The notes below the pieces were generated by a model that was not told where the DNA came from, made no database searches, and worked only from the letters and a program-made list of their open reading frames with translations. The position numbers and the translations under genes were made by a program. A stretch of 32,478 nucleotides of DNA from JAWCQZ01 sp964486625 (GTDB taxonomy: Archaea; Halobacteriota; Syntropharchaeia; JACQPP01). Numbering within the stretch: position 1 is the first letter of the stretch; every line of letters begins with the position of its first letter. Below, one piece after another: positions 6,521-14,380 of this stretch. The DNA is taken from positions 1-32,478 of the forward strand of contig CAZANW010000016.1 of NCBI GenBank assembly GCA_964486625.1, in the 5' to 3' direction.

Positions 6521-8119
6521 ATGTCCCCGGAGGAGACCGCCGCGGAGGCCGGAACCGGGATGATGCCCGAGCCCAGCGCAACCGAAATGCCGCTGCGGCC
6601 CGGGGGCCCGGCCCCCCGGCCCCCCGCCTACGAGTCCGAGCTCCCGCCCTGGCTCGGCGGCCCCGAGCCTCCCCGGCCGCCCCCCGGCGCCATCCGGAGG
6701 GTCTTCGGGCAGCCCTTCTACCTTCTCGTGGCCGCGGCGGGGGCCCTCGGCCTCTACGTGCTCTACTACTGGCTCCTCCGCCAGGTCACCACCCTCCAGG
6801 TCTTCAACGAGATGAGCGCGGGCCAGCCGGTCTACCTCTACGCCTACCACGGCCTCACCCTCGCCGCCGCCGTCCTCTTCGGCATGGCCCTGGCCGTGAC
6901 CATCTACGGCCTGCGGGCGCGCGCCGCGCGCAGAGCATCGGCCATCGGCGGGAGCGCAGGCGGAGCGTTCGCCGGCGCCCTGGCGGCCGCCTGCCCCGTC
7001 TGCGGCTCCTTCCTCCTCCCGTTCTTCGGCGTTTCGGCGGGCATCGCGGCCTTCCCCCTGGCGGGGCTGGAGTTGAAGGCCGCGAGCGCGGCCCTGTTCG
7101 GGTTCGTTCTTTTCAAGGGCCTCCGAAAACTCTCGCGAACCTGCGACTCGGCCGTATGCGCCCTGCCGCCCCCGCCCCGGCGCTGGACCCTGGCCCTGCC
7201 GGGCGCGGCCATCGCCCTCCTGCTCCTCTTCTTCGTGCCCCTGGCTGCGGCCGAGTTCACCCCCCAGGTCCAGTCGCAGGTCTACCTGCAGCTGCTCCAG
7301 AGCATGAACTCGGACCAGTCCGCAGCCTCCTCGGCCCTCCAGGGAGTCTCCAGGGGAGTGCTGGAAAAAGTGCTCCCGCCCCAGGGGTTCCAGACCCGCA
7401 TCCGCTGGGGAAACTCCAACGTCATCCCCCGACTGGTCGAACTGGGCGTCATCGACGCCGGGAGGTTCGAGCAGGCGGTAGGCAACCTCACCCCCGAGCA
7501 GCGGCGCATCCTGACCGACCCCAACTACGACGGGACCCTCTCCATTGACGCCAACACCTCCTGGTTCATGGTCACCATCCTCTGGCCCCTCGGGCTCTCC
7601 AACAAGAACCCGGTGCTCGACAAGAGCCCCATGGCCGGTGGCCAGTGGTCCATCTTCAACTTCGCATCCACGGGGGGCTGGACCCTCGGAAACGAGACGG
7701 GGGGCAACTACTACAACCGGTTTGAGTTGGTGAAGCTCACCCCGGAGCAGCAGGCCGTCCTGGACGAGGTGGCCCCGAGGGTCTACCGGCCCTGCTGCAA
7801 TAACCCGACCAGTTTCCCGGACTGCAACCACGGGGCCGCCATGCTGGGCATCCTCACCCTCGGCGCCTCCCAGGGGCTCTCCAAGCAGGAGCTGTTCGCC
7901 GTGGCGAGGCAGTTCAACGCCTTCTGGTTCCCCTCGCAATACATGGAGACCGCCCTCCTCTTCAAGTTCGCCAAGGGGCTCGACTGGGACCAAGTCCCCC
8001 CGGACCAGGTGATGGGCTACGACTACTCCAGCGCCTCCGGCTGGCTCCAGAACGTGGACGGCCCCTTCAAGCAGCTGGGGCTCTCGATGCAGCGCGGGGG
8101 GGCCCGGTGCGGGGCGTGA
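6521..8119 (+). CDS. Membrane-anchored protein with intramembrane CPVC motif and large extracellular domain
   Basis: 532 residues in three parts. Residues 1-60 are Pro/Glu-rich and disordered. Residues about 65-245 carry four or five hydrophobic segments. One contains CPVCGS (Cys158, Cys161) beside Gly/Ala-rich helices, like small archaeal membrane proteins that carry a CPVCG motif. Residues about 250-532 form a soluble domain, probably outside the cell, with a helical EFTPQVQSQVY start, a WFMVTILWPLGLS segment, and a Cys-rich motif YRPCCNNPTSFPDCNHG (about 421-437). I recall that Cys/His motif from uncharacterised bacterial and archaeal proteins but cannot name a function; metal binding or a disulfide role is plausible. 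The start at 6521 fits its TATA box. The lipoprotein gene follows 23 bases later, suggesting co-transcription. Confidence 0.75.
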   Translation: MSPEETAAEAGTGMMPEPSATEMPLRPGGPAPRPPAYESELPPWLGGPEPPRPPPGAIRRVFGQPFYLLVAAAGALGLYVLYYWLLRQVTTLQVFNEMSAGQPVYLYAYHGLTLAAAVLFGMALAVTIYGLRARAARRASAIGGSAGGAFAGALAAACPVCGSFLLPFFGVSAGIAAFPLAGLELKAASAALFGFVLFKGLRKLSRTCDSAVCALPPPPRRWTLALPGAAIALLLLFFVPLAAAEFTPQVQSQVYLQLLQSMNSDQSAASSALQGVSRGVLEKVLPPQGFQTRIRWGNSNVIPRLVELGVIDAGRFEQAVGNLTPEQRRILTDPNYDGTLSIDANTSWFMVTILWPLGLSNKNPVLDKSPMAGGQWSIFNFASTGGWTLGNETGGNYYNRFELVKLTPEQQAVLDEVAPRVYRPCCNNPTSFPDCNHGAAMLGILTLGASQGLSKQELFAVARQFNAFWFPSQYMETALLFKFAKGLDWDQVPPDQVMGYDYSSASGWLQNVDGPFKQLGLSMQRGGARCGA

Positions 8120-8142
8120 GTTCCGCCCACCCGCCCTTTCCC

Positions 8143-8949
8143 ATGGCCCGTCTCCGGACAGCGCGCGTGATTCTGCCCGTGGCCGTCCTCCTGCTGGCGA
8201 GCGCATGTACGTCGCCCTCCGGCGCGCCATCCGGCCCCCCGTCCCCCGCCGCGTCGGCCGCTCCGGCTCCCGCCTCCGGGGAGGATGCCGCGTCCATGGT
8301 CGTCGGAAAACTGTTCGCCGGGGACTACCGGGGGGCGTCCGAACTCATGCTGACCCCGCCCAACGTCAGCCCCGCCGACTTCTGGAAAAGCAGGTTCGAC
8401 TCGTTCCAGCGGGCCGGCCGGAACCAGACCGCCGGGCTGGTTTCCTGCTCGGTGAACGGCTCCACCGAGGACCCGGACCTCGCCCGGCGCATCGAGGCGA
8501 CGGGATACCGCGTCCTGGAGGCGAAGCGGGTGGCGCTCGACTGCATCCCGTTTCCCGGCTTCGCCGCCACGCCCGGCACGAGCCGGGTCGTGAACATCAA
8601 CTCCACCTGGAAGGTCTACACGGCGCTGTCCCTCCTCAAGGGCGCCGCGCCCCTCGGGCTGCCGCAGGGCCATCTGGGACTCGCAGTCTTCAACGTGACC
8701 AACCGGTCGTTCGATCTGGGCGCCAAATTCGACGAAGAGGCGAAGTTCAACCTGACCGACCTCGGCGTCTTCGTGGATGGAAAAGGCGTGGAGGGGGGCG
8801 GGCAATTCAAGGGCGGAAACATCTCCTCCGGCGGGACCGTCCGGGTCGACACCTCGCCGGCGGAGATTCGTCCGGGCACCCAACTCCGGCTCCTGCACCG
8901 GCCTTCGAACAAAACCGCGGAGTTCGTCGTCAACCCGCGCCCGCCGTAG
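8143..8949 (+). CDS. Secreted lipoprotein, unknown
   Basis: 268 residues from the ATG at 8143. The in-frame ATG at 8107 would overlap the previous gene and misplace the signal peptide. A clear signal sequence (basic MARLRTAR, hydrophobic VILPVAVLLLA) ends in a lipobox LASAC, with acylated Cys at about residue 24. A Ser/Pro/Ala linker follows to about residue 50. The mature domain has VVGKLFAGDYRGASELM, several NxT/NxS sites, and a C-terminal half beginning near LGLAVFNVTNRSFDLG that looks like a beta-sandwich repeating the style of archaeal surface proteins. No enzyme motif seen. Probably works with the upstream membrane protein (inference from a 23-base gap). Confidence 0.75.
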   Translation: MARLRTARVILPVAVLLLASACTSPSGAPSGPPSPAASAAPAPASGEDAASMVVGKLFAGDYRGASELMLTPPNVSPADFWKSRFDSFQRAGRNQTAGLVSCSVNGSTEDPDLARRIEATGYRVLEAKRVALDCIPFPGFAATPGTSRVVNINSTWKVYTALSLLKGAAPLGLPQGHLGLAVFNVTNRSFDLGAKFDEEAKFNLTDLGVFVDGKGVEGGGQFKGGNISSGGTVRVDTSPAEIRPGTQLRLLHRPSNKTAEFVVNPRPP

Positions 8950-8990
8950 GCCGTCCGCGCCGCCGCGAAGCCCCCCGCCCCGGGCCCCGC

Positions 8991-10874
8991 TCAGAAGTCC
9001 CAGTTCGCCGGCTGCCCGTAGTTCTTGGTCCACCAAAGCGGGAACCCGAGCCTGACCCACCGCAGCGCCTCCTTGTATCCGGAGTCCACCGGCGTCCCCG
9101 AAATCACCGGGTAGAAAACGAGGAACAGGACCGCCGCCGCCGTGATGAGCGCCGCGGCGAGCCAGAGCCCCCGCTTCGGGTCCTTTTCCCACGCCCGCTC
9201 CACACCCCACGCGCACCCGAGGGCGAGCAGGGCGACGTTCGGGAAGTAGTGGTAGATGAAGAGGACTCGCGGGATGGGCGCGAGGGCGGCCCACTGGACG
9301 AGCCAGGCGACGCCGATGAAGAGCGCCGCCCGTTCCCTGCGCGCCCGGGAGAGGGCGAGGACCACGAACGCCAGCCCCGCCCACCACACCACCGGGTTCC
9401 CCATCGAGACGATGGTCGAGACCTTGTCGCCGAAGGTCTCGCCATACATCCAGAGCGGGTGGAGGATAAGGGGCCACGACCACCACGGGGAGCCGTAGGG
9501 GTGGGGGGCTTCCAGGGTGGAGTGGTATCCCCAGATGGAGCGCGGCCCGCAGCACTGCTCCGAGAGGACGTCGCCGAGCCCGAGGCCCGAGGCGTAGTAG
9601 GGGGCGTAGGTCGCCAGGTAAATCGCCCCGGCCGCAGCGAGGCCGGCGAGGAACGGGCGGACCGAGGCGCGGAAGAGGTCGCGCTCGCGCCGCACCCGCA
9701 CGAGGGCCAGGAGGAGGAGAGCCGCCAGCGAGTTCACGGCGACGACCTTGACGGAGAGGGCGAGGCCGAAAAAGAGCAGCGCAAGGAACAATGGATTTTT
9801 GAGGATTCCGACAGCTCGCGCGCGCTCGGCGGCACACGCATCCGCAGGAGGCGTGTGTTTGCGACAAAGTCGCAAGGCCCCGGCCTCGCTCGCTCGGGCC
9901 AGCGCCGCTCCTCGCGCCTCGCTTCGCTCGGCGCTCGTCGCAATCATGGCGCTGGGGGCCGCCTCGCTTGTGCGCTCGCTGCCCTTCAATGAGTTGCCTC
10001 TTCCGGGGAGAATCTCTGAGGGCGTCATCCACCACTTGGCGAAGAAGGCCCACATCCCCGTCAGGAACAGGAACAGGAAAATCTCTCCCGTCGAAATCCG
10101 CGCCTGGGTGAAGTGCATGAAGTCGAACGTGACGAGCGCCGCGGCCACGATGCCCGCGCGCCGGTTCCCGAGCAGGTTGCGCCCCAGCAGGAACGCCGCC
10201 GGGATGGCCGCCGCGCCCGCCAGGACCCCGAGGAGCCGCCAGCCGAAGGGGCCGTTCCCCGCCACGAGAATCGAGAGGGCAATCAGGTCCTTCCCGAGAG
10301 GCGGGTGGGTCCACTCGAAGAAGGGCGGGGCCCGCCGGAGATACTCGTCGGCGGTCCGCATGAAGTAAATCTCGTCGAAGTAGGCGCCCGCGAAGTAGGT
10401 GGGGGCGCCGGAGACGAGGGCCGCCTCGTCCGCGAGTTTTTCGGCGCCCGGCGGCCCGCTCACGCCGGAGACCCGCACCGCGTCGAGCCCCCGGACGGGG
10501 ACCACCTCGGCGACCGTCGCCCGGGAGTCGCTGAAGTTGAGCCGGAGGTAGCGGGTGTCGCACTGGGTCGTGGAGGGGACCCACTGCTTGTAGTCGCCCT
10601 GCGCCGAAGCGGTGGACTTGTAGGACCATTCGCCCGGCTGGCCGCAGGACACCTCGGCCTTCAGCGGCTCGGGGTCCCACACCGCGAAGAAGACGCGGTC
10701 CACCCGCTGGACGCTCCCGAGGTCGAGGACCGCCTCTCCGTCCCCCCTCCAGCCGCTCGACGGGAAGGCGCCGGCCCCGAGGTTCCAGAGGCCGACGATG
10801 AGAAAGAGGGCGGTGAGGCCCGAAACAATCGCCAGCGGCGCGCGCGGATGGACCAGCCACTTCTTTGGTTCCAT
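8991..10874 (-). CDS. PMT-like (GT39) dolichyl-phosphate sugar protein transferase with in-frame repeat insertion
   Basis: Polytopic GT-C transferase, 627 residues, that would move a sugar from dolichyl phosphate to exported proteins. Seen: an N-terminal helix, an exposed domain (about 35-150) with a discoidin-like look, then DEIYFMRTADEYLRR and FEWTHPPLGKD (about 168-195), the acidic and His/Pro motifs of PMT enzymes. Further on are repeated membrane helices and a late loop YHSTLEAPHPYGSPWWSWPL resembling the PMT C-terminal domain. Residues about 295-356 are a low-complexity insert rich in Ala, Arg, Glu and Ser between two helices. It is encoded by a copy of the structured repeat also found at 23631-23820, and the frame stays open through it. 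Three bases separate this gene from the upstream glycosyltransferase. Confidence 0.82.
   Translation of the reverse strand: MEPKKWLVHPRAPLAIVSGLTALFLIVGLWNLGAGAFPSSGWRGDGEAVLDLGSVQRVDRVFFAVWDPEPLKAEVSCGQPGEWSYKSTASAQGDYKQWVPSTTQCDTRYLRLNFSDSRATVAEVVPVRGLDAVRVSGVSGPPGAEKLADEAALVSGAPTYFAGAYFDEIYFMRTADEYLRRAPPFFEWTHPPLGKDLIALSILVAGNGPFGWRLLGVLAGAAAIPAAFLLGRNLLGNRRAGIVAAALVTFDFMHFTQARISTGEIFLFLFLTGMWAFFAKWWMTPSEILPGRGNSLKGSERTSEAAPSAMIATSAERSEARGAALARASEAGALRLCRKHTPPADACAAERARAVGILKNPLFLALLFFGLALSVKVVAVNSLAALLLLALVRVRRERDLFRASVRPFLAGLAAAGAIYLATYAPYYASGLGLGDVLSEQCCGPRSIWGYHSTLEAPHPYGSPWWSWPLILHPLWMYGETFGDKVSTIVSMGNPVVWWAGLAFVVLALSRARRERAALFIGVAWLVQWAALAPIPRVLFIYHYFPNVALLALGCAWGVERAWEKDPKRGLWLAAALITAAAVLFLVFYPVISGTPVDSGYKEALRWVRLGFPLWWTKNYGQPANWDF
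9801..9960. repeat. Structured repeat copy 1, inside the PMT-like gene
   Basis: Positions 9801-9883 match the reverse complement of 23737-23819 at roughly nine bases in ten. Positions 9901-9953 match 23683-23734 in direct orientation, also at about nine in ten. So the outer module is inverted and the inner one direct between the copies. Hairpins: TTGCGAC-AAA-GTCGCAA (9859-9875) and an ACACGC/GCGTGT pair (9834-9856). The insertion is read through by the host gene and adds roughly 60 residues. The right boundary is not sharp. Confidence 0.75.
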
Positions 10875-10877
10875 CGC

Positions 10878-12125
10878 TCACCCCGGCGCCGGGGCCTCCC
10901 GGGGCGCGGGCCCCTCCCCTTTCCAGAACCGCCAGAGGGCCCACGCGAAGAGCCCGGTGTTCAGGGCCACGAAGGGCGGGATGGTCCAATCCGAGATGAC
11001 CGAGGTGCCGCCGTTCAGCGCGCGGAGGGCGTAGGCGAGGTTGAAAAGGTAAGAGCCGGTCAGGGCCACGTAGAGGAAGCGGTCCCGGGGCCACATGAGG
11101 ACAAGGAGGGCGAGGGCCGGGAACAGATAGCGCTCGTGGATTCGGGTGGAGACCATGAAGAAGGCGAAGACCGTGAGGAAGGCCACCTGCAGCATGAGCC
11201 GGTCCCGGTCCGCGGCCCGCGCATATCGCTTGTGCATGAGCCACACCAGGAGCCCCGCGATGGCGAGGAAGGCGGCCCACCCCCACGCCTGCGGGGAGGC
11301 TCCGAGAACGGGAACCTGCGCCTCCTTGACCCGCATGCCCGCCAGGGCCCAGAGGTTGTAGGCGTTGAGGCTCGTCTCGTTGTAGACGTTGTAGCCGCCG
11401 ACGTAGCGCTCGGCGATGAATCCGACCGGGTTCGAGGCCCCGCGGAAAGGCGCAATGACCGCGAGAACCACGGCCCCGGCGACGAGTCCCGACGTCACCG
11501 CCCGCTTGAGTCCCCCCTCCCGCAGGACGGCGTAGGCAATCACCGGCGCCACCAGGACCCCCTGCGGCTTGGCGAGGACCGCGAGGGCCAGGAGGACCCC
11601 CGAGACCTCGAAGCGCTTCCTCAGCGCGGCCATCAGCGACGCGACCATGAAAACCGTGTAGAGGGTGTCCCACTGGCCCCACACGGCCAGGTTGAAGAGG
11701 GCCGCGGGGTTGAAGGCGTAGGCCGCGGCGCCGGCGAGGGCGACCTTCGGCCCCTTCGACCGCAGCCCGTGGTAGAGGAGGACGACCACCCCCAGGTCCA
11801 CGAGGTTCTGGGGCAGCTTCAGAAAGAGCGTTTGGGCGGCGTCGAACGGGGCGGCGAAGGGCCCGAGCCCCGCGGCCGCCTCGGCGCGCCCGAGGAGGGA
11901 GAAGACGAGGATGTTGAAGGGCGGGTAGTCGCTCCAGACCGAGTCGTAGAATCCCGGGAGGTCGGCGGCGGCCGCGGCGTGCCAGGCGGCGAAGGAGTTC
12001 AGGTCGGTGGCGTAGCCGGGGATGGGGAAGAGCGCGACGCGGAGGGCGAGGGAGGCGGCGAGGAGCAATGCGAGGAGCAGGGCCTCGCGGCGGCTCCAAG
12101 GCGGCGGGGGTGATTGAGAACTCAT
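10878..12125 (-). CDS. GT-C family membrane mannosyl/glycosyltransferase
   Basis: 415 residues with about ten hydrophobic segments. Features of polyprenyl-phosphate-sugar-dependent GT-C enzymes: an acidic residue in the first external loop (PGYATDLNSFAAW, about 36-48) followed by a YPPFNIL motif, the external-loop motif VWGQWDTLY (about 150-158), a Lys-Pro turn (LAKPQG), and the HERYLFPAL motif near residue 325. These resemble GT87/PIG-M-like transferases. The start ATG (12125) overlaps the TGA of the upstream gene by four bases, and the downstream PMT-like gene starts three bases after this stop, so the three are translated as one unit. Likely job: protein or lipid glycosylation at the outer membrane face, with donor lipids made by enzymes like the one at 5126. 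Confidence 0.8.
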   Translation of the reverse strand: MSSQSPPPPWSRREALLLALLLAASLALRVALFPIPGYATDLNSFAAWHAAAAADLPGFYDSVWSDYPPFNILVFSLLGRAEAAAGLGPFAAPFDAAQTLFLKLPQNLVDLGVVVLLYHGLRSKGPKVALAGAAAYAFNPAALFNLAVWGQWDTLYTVFMVASLMAALRKRFEVSGVLLALAVLAKPQGVLVAPVIAYAVLREGGLKRAVTSGLVAGAVVLAVIAPFRGASNPVGFIAERYVGGYNVYNETSLNAYNLWALAGMRVKEAQVPVLGASPQAWGWAAFLAIAGLLVWLMHKRYARAADRDRLMLQVAFLTVFAFFMVSTRIHERYLFPALALLVLMWPRDRFLYVALTGSYLFNLAYALRALNGGTSVISDWTIPPFVALNTGLFAWALWRFWKGEGPAPREAPAPG

Positions 12126-12775
12126 CGTTCTACGACCACCTTCCCGACGAGCCCCATGAGGGCGTTCCAGTCGTCGAGGCCGATGCCGTCCTTCGCCGCC
12201 TCGTAGAGGGTCCGGAACTCGGCGGGGAGGGCGTAGACATTCGGGAAGCCCCCCTCCCCCTTCGAGAGGGTCACGACGCCGCCCCGCTGCTCGACGGTGT
12301 AGGTGGCGACGGACTCCCCGGCCTCCCAGAGGACGAGGGTGGCCCGGACGGGGAAGCGCTCCACCGGGAGCCCGGGGGCGAGCGGGACCCGCAGGGCGAG
12401 GACCTTGGGCTCCATCTCGTCCCGGAAGCGGAGCGCCTCCGCCAACCGCACCGCGAACACGCCGTCAATCCACGCCCGCACCTCCCGGGCGGGCCCGTCG
12501 TAGCCCTTCGACTCCCCCAGAAGGAGCGCGTCCCGGGCGCGGCCCAGGATGAAACTGGAGGTGGAGTTGTCGAGGAGGGGCCGGAGCCCTTCGAGGGCCT
12601 GGCCGAAGCGCGCCCCGTCGGGGGCGGTCCGGAGCCTCTCGATGCGGCAGTTGACGTTTGCGTCGAAGCCGAAGGTTCCCGCGTCGCAGGTGAGCCATGG
12701 GACGAGGAGGAGGGCGGCCAAGGCGATGCCTGCGGCCGAGAGGCCGGCCGCGATGGCGAGGCGGGGGAGAGCCAT
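12122..12775 (-). CDS. Exported or membrane-anchored protein of unknown function
   Basis: 217 residues from the ATG at 12775, chosen because it lies 28 bases from an AT-rich box at 12800 and gives a clean N-terminal hydrophobic segment (residues 6-27, ending VPWLTC). The rest is predicted outside the cell, with a Cys pair near the start of the mature part (LTCDAGTFGFDANVNC) and no recognised domain. It heads a minus-strand operon with two membrane glycosyltransferases, joined by an ATGA overlap. It may be an accessory or substrate protein of that glycosylation unit (inference from context only). Confidence 0.65.
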   Translation of the reverse strand: MALPRLAIAAGLSAAGIALAALLLVPWLTCDAGTFGFDANVNCRIERLRTAPDGARFGQALEGLRPLLDNSTSSFILGRARDALLLGESKGYDGPAREVRAWIDGVFAVRLAEALRFRDEMEPKVLALRVPLAPGLPVERFPVRATLVLWEAGESVATYTVEQRGGVVTLSKGEGGFPNVYALPAEFRTLYEAAKDGIGLDDWNALMGLVGKVVVER

Positions 12776-12799
12776 GGGGAGCGAAAGGGCTTGGGAATG

Positions 12800-12806
12800 A
12801 AATATC
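12800..12806. promoter_or_regulatory. Bidirectional TATA box at the centre of a 55-base divergent gap
   Basis: AAATATC lies 28 bases from the plus-strand ATG at 12831 and, read as ATATTT on the other strand, 28 bases from the minus-strand ATG at 12775. No second AT-rich box exists in the gap. Confidence 0.55.
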
Positions 12807-12830
12807 TCCCGTGAGGCCCCAACGCGGGAG

Positions 12831-13463
12831 ATGGAGCGGAAAGCGGGCCCGGCGGGCGGCGCCGAGGAACGGCCCCCGGACCCCGACGAGCACCTCAAGG
12901 AACTGGAGAGGCGCCTGAAGGCGCGGCCGGGGGACGCCCAGGCGTGGTATCACGTGGGCTTCGCCCTCCTGGGCCGGAGGCGCTACGAGCAGGCCCTCCG
13001 GGCGCTGGAGCGGGCCGTGGAGCTCGACCCCGGGGACGCGTCGGCCCACCACAACCGCGCCATCGCCCTCCGCCACCTCGGGCGCCGGGAGGAGGCGGTG
13101 GCGGCCTTCCGGCGGGTCCTGGTCCTCTCCCCCAAGGACAACGTGGCCATGACCCTCCTGGGCCAGGTCCTCGTGGAGATGAAGCAGCCGGAGGAGGCCC
13201 TCGGCCTCTTCCGGCGGGCGGCGGCGCTGAGCCCCACCTACTACGACGCCCACATCGGGGAGGCGGAGGTCCTCCTCGGCCTCGGCCAGCCCGAGGAGGC
13301 GCTGGGGGCCGCCCGGCGGGCCGCCGAGAGGTTCCCGAAGCGGGCCCGGGGGTGGCTCCTCCAGGGGCGCGCGTTCCGGGCCATGGGACGCGAAGAGGAG
13401 GCGGAGCGATGCATGAAAAAAGCCATGGGAGAAGGTCCGACCAAACCGGGGGACGAAGAGTAA
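12831..13463 (+). CDS. Tetratricopeptide repeat protein
   Basis: 210 residues, essentially all TPR. Consecutive 34-residue units can be counted from about residue 20: units beginning near AWYHVGFALLGRRRYEQAL, AHHNRAIALRHLGRREEAV, AMTLLGQVLVEMKQPEEAL, AHIGEAEVLLGLGQPEEAL and GWLLQGRAFRAMGREEEAE. Each shows the Gly8/Ala20-type pattern and usually ends with P near position 32. The first 18 residues are charged and disordered. No catalytic domain or signal peptide, so it is a cytosolic scaffold of unknown partner. It shares its TATA box with the divergent glycosylation operon. Confidence 0.88.
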   Translation: MERKAGPAGGAEERPPDPDEHLKELERRLKARPGDAQAWYHVGFALLGRRRYEQALRALERAVELDPGDASAHHNRAIALRHLGRREEAVAAFRRVLVLSPKDNVAMTLLGQVLVEMKQPEEALGLFRRAAALSPTYYDAHIGEAEVLLGLGQPEEALGAARRAAERFPKRARGWLLQGRAFRAMGREEEAERCMKKAMGEGPTKPGDEE

Positions 13464-13505
13464 AATGCGGGAGATAAACTCTCTACGCCATCTCAATCTT
13501 AAACG

Positions 13506-13530
13506 CCCGAATTTTCCTCGAAAATTCGGG
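13506..13530 (+). terminator. Stem-loop downstream of the TPR gene
   Basis: CCCGAATTTTC, loop CTC, GAAAATTCGGG: a perfect 11-base-pair stem with a 3-base loop, 43 bases after the TPR stop. No T-run follows, so termination is possible but not shown. The rest of 13464-13572 holds nothing else I can name. Confidence 0.45.
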
Positions 13531-13572
13531 CAGGCGGAGGAGTGCAGGAGGAGGGCGATGGAAGGGGATGAA

Positions 13573-13705
13573 AAATCCTAAGCACTAAATTCTAAATCCT
13601 AAACAAATTCAAATGCTTAAAATCCAAAATTCAAAACGGAAGTTTTGGATTTTGTGCTTTGAATTTCGGATTTGTTTAGGATTTAGGATTTTGAACTTGG
13701 AATTT
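13573..13705. repeat. Heptad palindrome B (19 units of 7 bases)
   Basis: Longest of the four elements. Left half units: AAATCCT, AAGCACT, AAATTCT, AAATCCT, AAACAAA, TTCAAAT, GCTTAAA, ATCCAAA, ATTCAAA. Turn: ACGGAAG. Right half units: TTTTGGA, TTTTGTG, CTTTGAA, TTTCGGA, TTTGTTT, AGGATTT, AGGATTT, TGAACTT, GGAATTT. The right half is an imperfect reverse complement of the left, for example AAATCCT-AAACAAA against TTTGTTT-AGGATTT. It lies between two convergent genes and touches the stop codon of the minus-strand one. Confidence 0.8.
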
Positions 13706-14343
13706 TACCCCGCCACCGGCCACACCCGGGGCGTGTAGGTCGCGCAGGGGGTCTCGTTCAGGGGGCCGAACTGGAGGCACCAGGTGTAGGTGGAGGGGGC
13801 CTCGGCGGTCCCCTTGGGCTCGAAGTAGCCCAGGCGGGTGTCCTCCTTGCCGTTCACGAAGAGGCGGAACCCGTGGGTCGCGTTGGCGATGAGGTCGAGC
13901 CCCTCCGCGGCCCACCGGAAGCGCCAGTTGCCGCTGGCCGCGTCGCGCTCGAAGAGGACGCCCAGGCTCTCGAAGAAGGAGCCAATCGTGACCCCGGTGG
14001 CGTGCTTGTGGAGGTCGGTGTCGCCCGACTCCATGTGGACGTTGGGAGAACGGACCTGGTACTTGGCCTTCCCGAAATACCTCTGGGTCACATCCTGGCC
14101 GTCCACCAGGAAGGCCCAGGTGGAGTGGGTGTGCTCCGAGTTCAGGGGGCCCACCAGGCTGGCGTAGGATTTGCCGGTGGTGTTGTTGCTCCCGGGCCCG
14201 ACGGTGACCGTGCCGGGCCGGCTCTGGATGACGAGGGCGCCGGCGAGGACGAGGACCGCGACCAGCAGGATGGGGGCCAGGGAAGAGGACTTCCGGGCCC
14301 CCTCGGCCCCGCGCTTGCCTTTCACCTTCTCGCCTTTGGCCAT
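13705..14343 (-). CDS. Exported, membrane-anchored archaeal protein, unknown
   Basis: 212 residues from the ATG at 14343; the longer frame to 14433 overlaps dapB. A Lys-rich cytosolic start (AKGEKVKGKRG) precedes one hydrophobic segment (about residues 22-42, LAPILLVAVLVLAGALVI). The external part has His-rich motifs: EHTHSTWAFLVDG (about 69-81), VHMESGDTDLHKHATGVT (about 102-119) and FFESLGVLFE. This His pattern followed by a GVTIGSFFESLG stretch resembles a widespread uncharacterised archaeal exported family with HxH motifs. Metal binding is plausible but not shown. Its promoter region lies in the 3' end of dapB and contains a 15-base palindrome. Confidence 0.7.
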   Translation of the reverse strand: MAKGEKVKGKRGAEGARKSSSLAPILLVAVLVLAGALVIQSRPGTVTVGPGSNNTTGKSYASLVGPLNSEHTHSTWAFLVDGQDVTQRYFGKAKYQVRSPNVHMESGDTDLHKHATGVTIGSFFESLGVLFERDAASGNWRFRWAAEGLDLIANATHGFRLFVNGKEDTRLGYFEPKGTAEAPSTYTWCLQFGPLNETPCATYTPRVWPVAG

Positions 14344-14365
14344 CCCAACCCGAAAACGGTGGTCG

Positions 14366-14380
14366 TGTAAAAACTTTACA
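14366..14380. promoter_or_regulatory. Palindrome TGTAAA-AAC-TTTACA over a likely TATA site
   Basis: Perfect inverted repeat with 6-base arms and a 3-base spacer, centred 30 bases upstream of the minus-strand ATG at 14343. It overlaps the stop codon of dapB (14376-14378). An operator covering the TATA box would fit, but the AT-rich arms could simply be the TATA box itself. Confidence 0.4.

Noticed and set aside
8023..12099. Open frame of 1358 codons on the minus strand
   Set aside because: It crosses several well-supported genes on both strands in another frame, and its translation is Arg/Gly/Pro-rich without domains. A shadow of high GC content.
13573..13705. CRISPR array
   Set aside because: The units are 7 bases without spacers and form a palindrome. 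No cas genes are present.
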